DNA of 64,000 nucleotides from Amborella trichopoda (Eukaryota; Streptophyta; Magnoliopsida; Amborellales; Amborellaceae). The notes under the pieces are model-generated. The model was not told the DNA's origin. It worked only from the letters and a program-made list of their open reading frames with translations, and made no database searches. Positions 45,565 to 56,640 of this stretch are shown here, one piece after another. The position numbers and the translations under genes are program-made. Each line of letters opens with the position of its first letter. The first letter of the stretch is position 1. Where the stretch lies: contig NW_006497560.1 of NCBI RefSeq assembly GCF_000471905.2, positions 2,549,883 through 2,613,882 on the forward strand. Reading direction: 5' to 3'.

Positions 45565-46350
45565 ATTGGGATTTAAAGTGCATCATCTTCTCACACATGA
45601 AACATGCCCCTTTGGGTCCATTGTGCATAGGCTTCTTGTTTTTATTTTCAACATTCTATTTTTTATTATTGTTCCAAGGTTGGTAAGGTTTTCTTTTGTT
45701 AGAGGACTCTTCATTTCAAGGGTTTTGAGATTGAGCAATAAGAAGTGCATCAGCCCTCCTTGTAGACCTACGATCCCTTTCAGATTTCAATTCAACAGCA
45801 AGCTTTTGAAGCGTAAGATCCTTGCGACTTAAAGATAAAGTAGTCACAACAAATTCCCAAGAATTAGGCAAACTATTCAATATAGTTAAAACTTGTTGTT
45901 GATCATTCAAAGCATAACCAACACTTATAAGGTGTTTGCCCATTAAAATCATTTTCCTAACATGTTCAACCACAGAGTCATTTTCTTTCATCTTAAAAGA
46001 ATAGTACTCTTGAGTCAATACTCTTAAATTACTTATAGAAGTCACCCTAAATTATATCTCAAATTCATCATAAATATCTTTGGTATTTTTAAAAGCATCA
46101 AAACTCAATAATAATTCATCATTCATATTTCTCAAAATTATGTTCCTACACCTCTTATTTCTTTTCCCAGTTAGCATAATCTGATCTTCCTGTCCTATTG
46201 CTAACATCAGTGGGTTCAGTAGGAACTACAGTTGAAATAATATGATCTAAATTTTCATGCTCTAAGATCAAAGCTAATCTTCTTTTCCACGCATTATAAT
46301 TCAGCCCATTGAGTCTTTCTATCTTCAATTCTAGTTCGAGATCTATTATA
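45565..46350 (-). pseudogene. copia gag (fossil)
   Basis: The 109-codon frame 45,716-46,045 has a copia gag signature: LRVLTQEYYSFKMKENDSV, then LNSLPNSWEFVVTTLSLS. The zinc knuckle CFMCEKMMHFKSQC lies near 45,570-45,610, a C-X2-C-X4-H-X4-C knuckle. Further N-terminal gag sequence reaches about 46,350. Broken. Confidence 0.8.
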
Positions 46351-47587
46351 ATAAAAAAGACAAGCTAAAAAAATTTAAATCTAATTTATAGTTGTGATCT
46401 CACTGGGTGATAGTATGGACTATAAAAAATACAGATCAAAAAAAAAATATGCAACAACCGGTGAATGGAAAAAGCCTCGATATGAATTCAGCTCAATCAA
46501 TAATTCTTCCAACTCTTCTCATTAGATAATGCCCAAATAGCGAACCAATAGCAACATATGGGGTTCCAATAGATAATTTTCTCTCTTTAGATTTGGGGGG
46601 GAGAAAAAGGATAATAACAATATGGATTAAACAGCAGTGAAATAGAAAAGAATCACATCTTATAATAACACCAGACAAAGATGCCTCTCTATTATCTCAG
46701 AAAAGGGGAAAATACATTGATCATACAATAGGGTTTACAAGCTTTGTTTATAGTACTTCATGGCAGCCAAAAATAACAAGGGAATGAGGCACATAACCGT
46801 TAGAATGTGCAACCCATGATCCAAGAAGTAATTTTGGCAATAAACAGTCATGCCCGTTGAAGAAGAGAATAAAAAAAAAATTGGCAGGGTACAGCCATGT
46901 TCGCTGCATAAAGAAAACAAGCAATTTTGGCAAGTGGTAGCATGTCCATTTTAGAAGACTATTTTTGGCAAGAAACAATCATATTCGTTGAGAAAAAAAA
47001 AATGTTATATTTTCTGCTCTTGATCATTGGCAATGAATGTTTGCAAAAAAAATCATCCGTTGAAGGAACAGACGAAAAAAAAAAGGAGTCATTGAAGAGC
47101 CAAAAAAAAATAGAAGGAAATGGAAGTTGCCATTCTCATTCCTCATCCCGCTCGCAATGCTTCTAATTTTTTATTCCCAAGATCTTGAACGAGCCTTTGC
47201 CAAAAATATTAGGAGAAAATCTCTCCTTTGGAATGAAATTGAGAGAAAGAGAATAAGGGTGCAGGGGTTTGACCCCTTTTTTTTCACGGAACAGGTAAGT
47301 GTCTAACATTAAAAGGTTTTTATATAATGGACAAAAATGCCCTCATAAAAGACCTTTTGATAACAAGCATAAATTGGAATATGTCAATTTATTATGGGCA
47401 TTTCAAAGCAATCACTATAGAAGTTACAAAAAATTAAAACAAATAGCCCCAATTTTTTTTTTTTACTTTAACACAAAAAAAAATTTCTCTGTGTCTCGAT
47501 CTATATGATATTGGCAAACAAAATATTAATAAAAAAAATGAAAAGATGATCCAACAAGTTGTATTTGGCTCGATTTAACAACCTCGT
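46351..47587 (-). other. copia leader / untranslated region
   Basis: A/T-rich with long A runs and no coding domain. Degenerate repeats of 'TTTTTGGCAAGAAACAATCATGTTCGTTGA'-like words occur at 46,830-47,010. Confidence 0.5.
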
Positions 47588-47597
47588 TCTGATACCA
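47588..47597 (-). other. Primer binding site, TGGTATCAGA
   Basis: Minus-strand TGGTATCAGA lies one base from the 5' LTR and matches the initiator methionine tRNA site used by most plant copia elements. Confidence 0.85.
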
Positions 47598-47598
47598 T

Positions 47599-48282
47599 TG
47601 TTATTCCTAATATTGAAAATTATTAAATAAATAAAATCGATAAACAACTTACTCGGATATGTCCTTAAATCACACAAGAGACTTAAGGTTCCATACCAAA
47701 CCTATAGACCAAGTCGTCCGGTGACAGGCTACCTTGAGAGTCCTCTTGGTGAATCTTTTTCACCAATTTGCGATCATTTCACTCTATTACTTGAGGGATT
47801 AACCTATTTTTATAGATAACCATCTTTTGTAACTCTCATATTCATAGTCTATTGGAGTTGAGATCCAAGTATAACTCCTGCCTTAATTTCCTTAAGTGCA
47901 GTCAATTAAGATTAACAAGTTGTCACCAAACTGTTAATCCTATATTATGAGCTAAACCTGTCATTAGTGCACTAATGACTCACACAATAAGATGTTATCC
48001 AAGCATTTCTATAAATAGATAAATGATATTTAGAAATTAAATAATTTTTGTACATTTATAGTATATATAAAAAAAAACAATTCTTATAAAGAATTCAAAC
48101 ACATCACTGGGTTTTCCCTCCAATGCAACATCTTATAAAAGCTCCAAAATAGATCCTAGAATATAGCATTGCCTCATGTCAACCACATGGGATTGCACAT
48201 ATACTATACAATATGGCTTTTGTACCATTATTGTAAAATAAATTTTCGAGATAAAAGGGCCTAATAGGCCATATTTCCAACA
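47599..48282 (-). repeat. 5' LTR of the copia element
   Basis: Runs from TGTTATTCCTAATATTG to ...ATTTCCAACA on the plus strand. It is slightly shorter than its partner, mainly from simple-repeat length differences. The LINE resumes directly after it. Confidence 0.9.
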
Positions 48283-48830
48283 AAGAAGATCAGATGGCCA
48301 TTGTAAGGACACATGTCGCTGAGGGTTTCAGAATCAGATGAGAAGTTACCCTGCTGCTAGTGAGATGGAGAGAGGTGCAAATCAATTTGGGGGCGAAAGT
48401 TCTAATTGTGTGGCAGACAGTAATGGTGGAATTGTTGATAAGGCGGAGGAATTTGCTGCTATGTTTGATGATATAGGGATGGGTTTTGATGTACCCATTG
48501 CTAATGTGACGACAATGATTAAATAAATAGTGAAAGTCATAAAGAAGAATAGGAATGATGCTTCACTTGCGAAGAAAGGGAGTAAAGGTGCTTTGGGGGA
48601 AGGATTAGTGGGTGTGGGATCAGCTGGGGCGACCCTAGTTGGATCCTCATTGCGTATTGTTGCCTGAAGTTTTGGTAGCGCAAAGGGTCCAGCCATTGTG
48701 TCGTCCACCAGAGGCAAAGAGGTGATCTCAGTTGACGATACTACTTCGACTTCTTCAGATTTGGCTGATGTTCCTCGAGTGGGGGGAGGAGGGGGACACT
48801 TCATGTTCTTGTTTTGATGATAGTGATTAG
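48283..48830 (+). pseudogene. LINE 1 ORF1, second part
   Basis: The frame 48,338-48,526 contains MFDDIGMGFDVPIANVTTMI and is followed (48,530-48,600) by KVIKKNRNDASLAKKGSKG. These parallel EMGMDDAPLATVIDAIRKNRKAMAKVG-type sequence in ORF1 of the second LINE (about 60,630-60,710). The segment is the C-terminal part of ORF1, interrupted by stops. Confidence 0.6.
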
Positions 48831-48837
48831 GTAGAAT

Positions 48838-49560
48838 GCGCGGAGTTTGGGGAGGCTAGGTGGAGGTGCGAAATGTTTTTGATGGTTAGGAATATGAAGC
48901 CTCACGTTTTGTTGATACAGAAGACTAAGTTGCCAAGTCCGACTAGTTCGTTAGTTAAAAAGATTCGAGGTGTGGATCCAGTAGCCTTTTTAGGGGTAGA
49001 TTATATGGGTGCTTTTAATGGTCTTTGGTTTATGTGGGGCCCAACTTGTCTCAAACTTGTTACCTCTTTTTTGTCAGAAAGGATGTGTGCTTTGGTTCTA
49101 GAAAATTTAGGTGATGGTTTTAGTTGCCTATGTATAAATGTGTATAGCCCTTGCCAATGCTTTGAAAGAGAATTTTTTAATAGTATTTGTAGCTTGATCT
49201 CAGATGTGAATCTTCCTTTTTGTATTAGTGGCGACTTTAATATGATTAGATGGCTACTTTAAATTTCATCTAATACATCTCTTAATCAGTCAATGGGGAT
49301 ATTTAACCAATTTATTATGCGACATCATATTATTGATTTGCCTATCAATAGAACGCATTTCACTTGATCAAATAACATTATTGAAAATCTGATTCAAAGT
49401 AAAATTGATCGTTTTTTTATCTCGGGAGAATGGGAGCTTCACTTTCCATTGGCCATAGTGATTTCACTCACCAAATTATCTTCATATCATGTTCCCCTAT
49501 GTTTGCTAAAAAAAAATTTGTTTTTTTGGCCCGAGACCATTTAGACTTGATTTAGTATGG
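48838..49560 (+). pseudogene. LINE 1 ORF2 endonuclease domain
   Basis: The longest frame is 48,873-49,262 (129 codons). It has NMKPHVLLIQKTKLPSPTSS, parallel to VLLALQETKLPSP of LINE 2, and ends in FCISGDFNMIRW, the SGDFN motif of the apurinic-type endonuclease that nicks target DNA. The N-terminal 'WNVRG' motif region just upstream is frame-shifted. The remainder to about 49,560 (RTHFT, KIDRFF-like motifs near 49,345-49,415) continues with stops. Confidence 0.75.
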
Positions 49561-49718
49561 TTGGAAGAGGCAGAGGTGGTGAATTTGATTACTCAGACAT
49601 GGGAAAACACAATTATAGTCACAAAAAGTTGGTGAATATTAAGCATAAGCTCATCCAATGGATAAATGATAATAAGTTCCACATTAAGCAAAAAATTATG
49701 GATATCATACTGAAATTA

Positions 49719-49796
49719 GATGTGGTGGAACATGCAATTCAAAGTGGTGCAACAAATTGGATGTGGTGGAACATGCAATTCAAAGTGGTGCAACTT
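49719..49796. repeat. 41-bp tandem duplication within LINE 1
   Basis: GATGTGGTGGAACATGCAAT starts at 49,719 and 49,760; the copies look identical. The 41-bp unit is not a multiple of three and so shifts the LINE reading frame. Confidence 0.95.
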
Positions 49797-50125
49797 TGAC
49801 GGCTAAAATTAAAGGGGAGAAAGTAGGACTCTTAAGTTCATTACACGAGGTTTTAAGAGCAGAAGAGATTTACTGGAGGCATTGATCCAAGGTGAGATGG
49901 TTTAAAGAAGGTGATCAAAACACTAAATATTTTTATGCCATTGTTAATTCTAGAATGAGACAGAATGGCATATCGAGATTAGGTTCGAAGGGATAGCGAA
50001 AAACGATAGAGGGGGTTGGGAGAAGAAATTTGTGAGCTATTTTCATCAAGCATTTTCTAAGGAATTACCCTTCACTCTGATCCTTCGTGGTCTTAATTTT
50101 CAAATGTTGTCGATCCAAGAACAAA

Positions 50126-50500
50126 TTATGTGGAAGGATGGGAGACATATGAGGAGGTGAGGAGGGAAGTTTTTGCATTGCTAGATGACAAGGCACAGGG
50201 GCTTGGTAGATTTCCAATGAGGTTTTTCCAAAAAATTTGGATGACCATGAAGATGGACCTGATGATGATGGTTAATGAATTTTTCGGTAGGGGACAACTC
50301 AGCGAAGCCATTAATACGACTTACCTCGCCGTGATACCTAAGAAGAGTGAAATGGAAGGGATGGGTGATATCCATCCCATAAGTTTGTTAACTAGTCTAT
50401 ACAAAATCATTGCAAATATTTTGGCAGAGAGGCTGAAAGGAGATCTGAATAAAGTGATTCAATTTTCGCATAAAGCTTTTATTAACGATCGTATTATCAC
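50126..50500 (+). pseudogene. LINE 1 reverse transcriptase, N-terminal part
   Basis: One open frame encodes LDDKAQGLGRFPMRFFQKIW (equivalent to the usual 'DKAPGPDGFP' motif) and later YLAVIPKKSEMEGMGDIHPI, then ANILAERLKGDLNKVIQFSH and AFINDRIIT. At 50,500 it is cut by the solo LTR and continues at 52,517 with DGVLIAQE. Confidence 0.85.
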
Positions 50501-52511
50501 TAAAAGAAAGACCTATGTGATCTTTTACTGAGGAATCATATAATTTTTTTATTTTTTCACCCCTTTAGTTTTAACAAAAGATCACTTACAAGTGGTCTTA
50601 TTACAATAACACATGCCTTAAAATAAAATCAACATAACAGTAAAACCAATATCTTAAAACTTGATGCCATTGAAATAATTGTGCACTATGCTTGAGAATA
50701 TAAAGATAAGATTGCAAGTAATAAAAGTAAAGAGTGCCGGAGATTACCTCAACCGGGCTTATTACACCCCACACCAAGTCACAACCATCCGATGCCGTGG
50801 GATCAATGATCAACCTTCAATCTCAACATGGAAACCAAGTTTAGGCTAAGCCACACCAATAGAATATGAACCTTTTGATCACAAACTCAAATCCCAGTTG
50901 AACTCCCTTAGCAACCTAGTTTGATAGAGATGGATTCTCTTTTTGCTACACCCTAAAACCCTTAGCCACAAATCTATAGTTGAGAGATGGGAGAGAGAAG
51001 AACCTCATAGCCTAAACCCTTAGCACCTTTTTACTATGTGAGAAAGAGAAAGATCTCAAGGATGGGAGAGTGGAACGTGCCGCCTTTCTTTGGCTTTCAT
51101 GAGAGAGAGAAACTTTTCTAAAGAGAGAGAAAAATTCTAAGTGGGACGTGCTCCTTTGTGGAATATGAGAGAGAAAGATGGGAATTAGGTACAAGAGATA
51201 GGGTATAGAGATTTTTTAGTAGAGACAATCTCTTTTTATAAGCTTTGAACAAAATTCAGGTTTCTTAGGGTTTTTCTTGGCTTGCCTCTTCTTGTGAAAT
51301 TGAATATGAACCATTGATCTTGGATAACTTATGGGGTGAGAGATTTGAGTCATACATTCCATAGATGGGCCATCAACATTATCGAAGGTGCATGAACCCT
51401 TCTCCCCCTTTTCTAAACCATTTTCCCATCAATAGAAATTAAATAAATTAAATCTAATCAAAATATTATGTATACCATAAAATAGCACAAGTCTACTCAA
51501 TCTTTCCACAAAATCTTTCAAAAACATATCAAGTCAATATTTTGTCAATATCTTCCAACCATATGACCACATGCCATATCACTAAAAAATAGAAAAGAGA
51601 ATAAAGAGTGGGGCGTGCCACCCAAGGGAGGCACTCATGGGCCCCACCTTCTAGAAATATGGTGGGCCCATATTCACAATGGGCCTCCATGATATTTTTA
51701 CATATTTAAAATTAATAAAAGGATTTTAGAATATTATTTGAATATTTAAACCATAGTAAAATCAATATCTTTATTTTATAAATTCAAAAATTATAAATAA
51801 AATATCCAGTGGTTCATAAAAATTCAAATAATAATTCTAAAATAATTTCTATCGTAAAATAAAACAATTAAATTAATTTGATGAGAAAAGGATCCATATG
51901 GTTTAGGAATTAAATCAACAATCATGGGGCACTCCACCTTCAACTGTGGACTACAGACCATACTTGCTTTATCAGACATACCCAGTATTTTCCATGACCC
52001 ACAGTTCAAGCAGGGGCTCATTAGCGGGTCACTAAAGTCTGGCCGATAAGCCAAGGCGTCGCAATCCCAGTCTGTGGATTTCAGGTTCTCCCCTATAGAC
52101 GAGTCAACGTCACCTAGACCTGATGCGACTCCTATGGTGCAGAGGGGTATCTCTCGCACATACATACACTTCACCCTAAAAGATGGATTTCTGGCTTTTC
52201 TGAACGATCTATCGATATGCATGCCATGTGATGGTACATGGTACAAGGGTCACATAGTCCCTCGGCTCACGCATCCGGGCATATTTTCTGACATCATCAA
52301 GGGCTAACTCATTAGAACCCTCAGTTTGTTCTTTATGCCTAGGTAACATGGAATTAGCTAGCCTAGATCATCAAGCACAGTACGGTATCAACAAACATCA
52401 TTTGGTTAGTATGGTCCACGAGGGACCACACTCCCACTGAGTTCATGTTCCACTATATCATTTCATTTTACAAGAATTCATAAGGCTTTTAAATGCCACA
52501 TAAACCCAACA
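50501..52511 (-). mobile_element. Solo LTR, 2,011 bp
   Basis: Flanked by a perfect 5-bp target duplication ATCAC (50,496-50,500 and 52,512-52,516) inside the reverse transcriptase of LINE 1. The minus-strand start is TGTTGGGTTTATGTGGC and the end GGTCTTTCTTTTA. A minus-strand TATA box GCTTATAAAAAGAG lies near 51,230-51,245, followed by a GAGAGA leader. No internal element sequence is attached. The superfamily is not certain; the TGTTGGGTTTATG start suggests copia. A partial relative lies at 34,036-35,588. Confidence 0.85.
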
Positions 52512-52516
52512 ATCAC

Positions 52517-53900
52517 AGATGGGGTTCTAATAGCACAAGAGTGTACTCATTTGACAAGTTTGAGAGGTGAGCATGGTGTCCTTTTAAAATTGGATTTGGA
52601 AAAGGCTTATGATTGGGGTTGATTGGGATGTTTTATTAGAAGTTTTGAGATGTATGAGTTTTAGGGAAAAGTAGTGTTGGTGGATAAATGGATGACTTGC
52701 TATACACATCTCAATCTTAGTTAAAGGTAGCCCGAAAGGTTTTTTTAAGGCATCCGGGGGTTTGAGGCAGGGATATCCTTTATCTCCTTTTTCGTTTACA
52801 TTAATGGGAGAAGCCTTTAGTAGGTGTATTACCAATGTTGTGAATAGAGGGTGATTTAATGAATTTAAAGTTCCGCAACAGATAACGCATTTGCAATGCA
52901 TAGATACCTTGCTCTTTTTGTGATGCCTCAGAGGATCAAATTTTGAATATAAGGAGGATGCTCTTGTATTGTAAAGTGGGGCTGGATCTGAAGGTAAATT
53001 TTGAAAAAAAAATCAAAAAAAAAAAGAACTTATATCATAGGAGTGGCTTGTGAGGGAGAATTAGTATCATCTTTGACAGATTTTTAGGGTGCAAGACAAA
53101 TGTGTTTCCTATTAGATACTTGAGTTTACCATTATCTGATAAGAGGATGCCAAAATCGGTGCAAGTTCCAGTTGTGGAAAGGATACACACGAAGCTGGAC
53201 TTATGGAAATAAAAAATTTATCATTGGGAGGGAGATCGACTTTGATAAAGTCATCATTATTGAATATGCTTGTTTTTCAAATGTCGCTCCTTGAAATGCC
53301 AGCGTCAGTCAGTAAGAATATTGAGAGGCTGATGAGGAGGTTTCTGTGGGGATCAAGGGTGTTTGGGAAGAAATATCATTTGGTGAACTAAGAGAGAATT
53401 TGTACTCCTGTATCTGAAGGGGGTTTGGGTATTCAAATTAAATTTGAAAATCGAGCGCTATTGGCAAAGTGGTGGTGGAGGTCTATGAATAATGTGGAAA
53501 CATTATGAAAATATGTAGTGAAAGCTAAGAATGGTCAGGATAGAACAGATTCATGGATAAGTGGGAGTGGTAGCTCTAGAAATCAGTCGGGGGTTTAGAA
53601 AGGTATTCTACGTAATAGGGGTTTTATGATCAGGTATTCGAGTTGGGTGGTTGGAGATGGATTGAGGGCTTCTTTCTGACAGATGATTGCCCATTGAAAT
53701 GGGTTTATCCTCTTATCTTTAATGCTACAACTAGTCCTTTGGCTAAGGTCAGTGAAATGTTTAACAGAAAAAGGGCTATGTGGGAAGTCAATTGTATTTA
53801 CAATAGAGTCGGTGATGATTTTATAAGACAATCGACTTATCTACTTAATCTGTTAGAAAATGTGAAGCTTTTTCAAGGATACCAGGATGAATTAGCATGA
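52517..53900 (+). pseudogene. LINE 1 reverse transcriptase, C-terminal part and thumb
   Basis: It continues DGVLIAQECTHLTSLRGEHG...LKLDLEKAYD (to about 52,612), the catalytic aspartate region. The usual (Y/F)ADD box should lie at 52,885-52,920, but here the translation is LQCIDTLLF. The AD pair has become I plus a lost residue, so the catalytic site is gone. Later motifs RYLSLPLSDKRMPK (53,120) and LSLGGRSTLIKSSLLNMLVF (53,216) belong to the thumb/post-RT region. Several stops are present. Confidence 0.75.
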
Positions 53901-53905
53901 GAAAT

Positions 53906-54190
53906 GAAAAGTGACGGAAGTTTTACTGTGAGGTCTTCTTATAGCCTTCTATTCCATGACCGGATATGATGGAATAGATATTCATTAAGTAAGGTGTGAT
54001 CGTGGCATATACCACAAAAAGTAAAAAAATTTCTTTGGAATTTATTTCAAGGAAAGTTATTGATTGTGGATAAGCTTGTGACGAGGGGTAAAATCTTAAC
54101 TAATATTTGTATGCTTTGCAAAAACGAGGAAGAGAGTGGTAACCACCTGTTTTTACATTGCCCATATACCTAAATCTGGTGTTGGTTTTT
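53906..54190 (+). pseudogene. LINE 1 zf-RVT zinc-binding domain
   Basis: DGSFTVRSSYSLLFHDR and KVKKFLWNLFQGKLL lead into ICMLCKNEEESGNHLFLHCP (54,107-54,166), the C-X2-C...H-X4-C pattern of the zf-RVT domain found after reverse transcriptase in plant LINEs. Compare VCLLCKQDDECIAHLLMHCP in LINE 2. Confidence 0.8.
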
Positions 54191-54351
54191 TAGGAAATTA
54201 GGTATAATGCGTTTGATACAATAGTCATGTGGATGGCATTGAGCAACTCTCTTGTGAAGGGCTGACTAAGGTGGGGGAATTGATCTTTCAAATTGGTAGG
54301 GCAGCAAAGATATGATTTGAAAGAAATAGAAGAGTCTTTGAAGGTGTTTCA

Positions 54352-54955
54352 ATGGATTGTGAAATGATTCAAAGAAGCATCCAACACACATTATGGAGCT
54401 GGTTTTTGGTAACCAAAGAAGGATTTGGAGTTTCTAAAATGGATATGGAGGTGAATGTGATTAACATTATGAAACAGAGTGTCATTAAGGACCGGCCTAG
54501 AGGAAGATGGGATGCACTAGTGTTGGGTAGCATCAAATTGAATTGTGATGGGAGATCTATCGGGAATCCAAGACCAGCCGGTATTGGGGGAATTGTGAGA
54601 GATTATCGTGGAGAAACTGTGTTTTGTTTTGCAAGGCTGTGTGGAGATAAGACTGCCAAATGAAGATGAATTATTAACAATACTGCAATGGCTTAAAATC
54701 ATAAAGGAAAGAGGTATTATCTTACCATGTGAGGTTGAAGGGAATTCATTAAATGTAATTAACTGGTGCAATTCAGTTTCTAGACCTCCGTGGAGATTCA
54801 GATCAGTTCGGTTGGAAGTATGGAGAACGCACAGGAGCTCTCTGTTTCATTAAGACGTATCTATATAGGGAAGGAAATGTGGTGGTTGATGTATTGGCAA
54901 AAAGAGGTGGATCTCTACAAACATTGGTTATTTCAGATGAACTCTTAGTTTGAGA
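54352..54955 (+). pseudogene. LINE 1 RNase H domain (RVT_3 type)
   Basis: The frame 54,352-54,663 carries KLNCDGRSIGNPRPAGIGGI and VRDYRGETV, the start of a plant LINE RNase H fold with the first catalytic Asp. The fold continues in another frame (EDELLTILQWLK..., EVEGNSLNVINWC, near 54,680-54,780) and ends with YREGNVVVDVLAKRGGSL (54,861-54,915). At least two frame changes. Such RNase H tails are typical of plant L1 elements. Confidence 0.8.
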
Positions 54956-55020
54956 GTGTTGTAATCTTTGATTAGTAATAAAATTATGGACGATTGTAAA
55001 AAACAAAAAAAAACAAAAAC
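54956..55020 (+). other. LINE 1 3' untranslated end and A-rich tail
   Basis: A short 3' region with TAATAAAATTATGG is followed by an A-rich tail broken by C residues (54,996-55,020) that directly abuts the right target duplication. Confidence 0.8.
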
Positions 55021-55482
55021 TGCAAGAAGCAAACTTCCTAAAATATAACTTCCTAAAATATAGGGTAAGCACACTTATGTGGGGCATAGAAGCTACAAAT
55101 TCTCATATTTTGAGAACCCATAACTTCCTAAAGGTAGTTTTTTATAACACTTCATATTATCAATCAAGAAAATGTTACAATAAATTTGAACTTCCAACTT
55201 TTAGAATCTCAAACCGTCAACTATTAAACGTGCCCTAAATCTCCCTCTCTTGATATGCTTAGACCTTTCGTTTCTTTTTTGTTTGCTCTGACCTTTTGGA
55301 CGCTCAATACTTGCCCCTTTTATATCTTCTACAAAAGGGCATATCCTACAGCCTCACTTGCCTTTATATGTAGATGCCTATATTTAGTCAATCATTTACC
55401 TAAAGTTGCTTACTGTCCTACTGATCTAAAGTTGAGTTCAATCACTATTAGTTTTTTAAAACCCAGATAAACCAGGTGAACC

Positions 55483-55518
<36 letters not shown>
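55021..55518. other. Unassigned DNA between the two LINEs
   Basis: It begins with the target duplication, then AACTTCCTAAAATAT twice in tandem (about 55,031-55,062). The rest is A/T-rich with no domain. The 71-codon frame at 55,255-55,470 is not recognisable. Confidence 0.5.
55486..55518. repeat. (TA)n microsatellite at the gap edge
   Basis: At least 16 TA dinucleotides run directly into the N gap; true length unknown. Confidence 0.95.
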
Positions 55519-56054
55519 NNNNNNNNNNNNNNNNNNNNNNNNNNNNNNNNNNNNNNNNNNNNNNNNNNNNNNNNNNNNNNNNNNNNNNNNNNNNNNNNNN
55601 NNNNNNNNNNNNNNNNNNNNNNNNNNNNNNNNNNNNNNNNNNNNNNNNNNNNNNNNNNNNNNNNNNNNNNNNNNNNNNNNNNNNNNNNNNNNNNNNNNNN
55701 NNNNNNNNNNNNNNNNNNNNNNNNNNNNNNNNNNNNNNNNNNNNNNNNNNNNNNNNNNNNNNNNNNNNNNNNNNNNNNNNNNNNNNNNNNNNNNNNNNNN
55801 NNNNNNNNNNNNNNNNNNNNNNNNNNNNNNNNNNNNNNNNNNNNNNNNNNNNNNNNNNNNNNNNNNNNNNNNNNNNNNNNNNNNNNNNNNNNNNNNNNNN
55901 NNNNNNNNNNNNNNNNNNNNNNNNNNNNNNNNNNNNNNNNNNNNNNNNNNNNNNNNNNNNNNNNNNNNNNNNNNNNNNNNNNNNNNNNNNNNNNNNNNNN
56001 NNNNNNNNNNNNNNNNNNNNNNNNNNNNNNNNNNNNNNNNNNNNNNNNNNNNNN
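55519..56054. other. Assembly gap, 536 N
   Basis: The only gap in the window, starting in an AT microsatellite. Any open frame crossing it is meaningless. Confidence 0.99.
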
Positions 56055-56129
56055 GGAAAGAGGAATGTGTAAAAGCTAGGCAACCCAGCCGATCCAAATC
56101 ACCTTGGTTTTTTTATTTTGACCAATGTT

Positions 56130-56640
56130 CAGAACTGTATTGATATTCTAAAATGAGATTACATCAAAAGAGACAATAAGAGATTCTAGGCCAATACCCC
56201 CTTTAGCCAAAGCATCAGCAATCCCATTAACCTCCCCAAAAACATGGGAAAAAGAAATGTGTAAAGAAGCTGAAATATTCAAGACTTGTAGCCATAGAGA
56301 TTGGAGTTCCCAAGGAATTGACAGCTCTTTCCTGCACTATTTTATTACGTTCAAAGAATCTCCTTCAACAATGCAAGTAATTCCCAAGTTACGGTGCTTA
56401 AAAATAAGTACACTTTGAGTATGGCACTCACTTCAACAAGATTTGTTGCCCTATCGATAGGTCCTGCATAGGAGAGAATAGTGTTCTCGAAACAATCACG
56501 AATAATACCTGCAAGACATGGGTTACCCATCGAGCTACCATCAAAATTAATCTTAAGACATCCAAAAGGAGGAGCACACCATAAAGCTTTGGGCCGTGAC
56601 TTTCTAACCCTAAGTCAGAAAATACTGGAAAGATTGGTCA
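56130..56640 (-). pseudogene. LINE 2 RNase H domain
   Basis: Minus-strand reading shows FGEVNGIADALAKGGIGLE (about 56,190-56,245), the C-terminal RNase H motif, and upstream EGDSL-type and DG(S/R)SMGNP-like motifs near 56,360 and 56,520. Stops interrupt it. Confidence 0.65.

Larger units (their letters stand above)
41401..48282 (-). mobile_element. Ty1/copia element with both LTRs, 6.9 kb (fossil)
   Basis: Two LTRs (41,401-42,107 and 47,599-48,282) flank an internal region with a methionine-tRNA primer site next to the right LTR. In minus-strand order come gag, protease, integrase, reverse transcriptase and RNase H, the copia arrangement. The LTRs differ at roughly one base in ten over their first 200 bp by eye, so the insertion is of moderate age (millions of years at usual plant rates). 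All parts are present but the coding region has several breaks. I see no clear target duplication (flanks GTATA and AAGAA). It lies inside LINE 1 ORF1 and is younger than that LINE. Confidence 0.85.
39524..55020 (+). mobile_element. L1-type LINE of about 6.6 kb, split by two later insertions
   Basis: The left flank TGTGAGAAGCAAACT (39,509-39,523) and the right flank TGCAAGAAGCAAACT (55,021-55,035) form a 15-bp target duplication with two differences. The LINE ends in an A-rich tail AAAAAACAAAAAAAAACAAAAAC. Removing the copia element (41,401-48,282) and the solo LTR plus its target copy (50,501-52,516) leaves about 6.6 kb, close to the second LINE at 56,105. Parts in order are ORF1, endonuclease, reverse transcriptase, zf-RVT and RNase H. 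It is broken by several stops and frameshifts and cannot be active. Confidence 0.85.

Noticed and set aside
55448-56097. Open frames of about 200 codons across the gap
   Set aside because: They consist almost wholly of N; not real.
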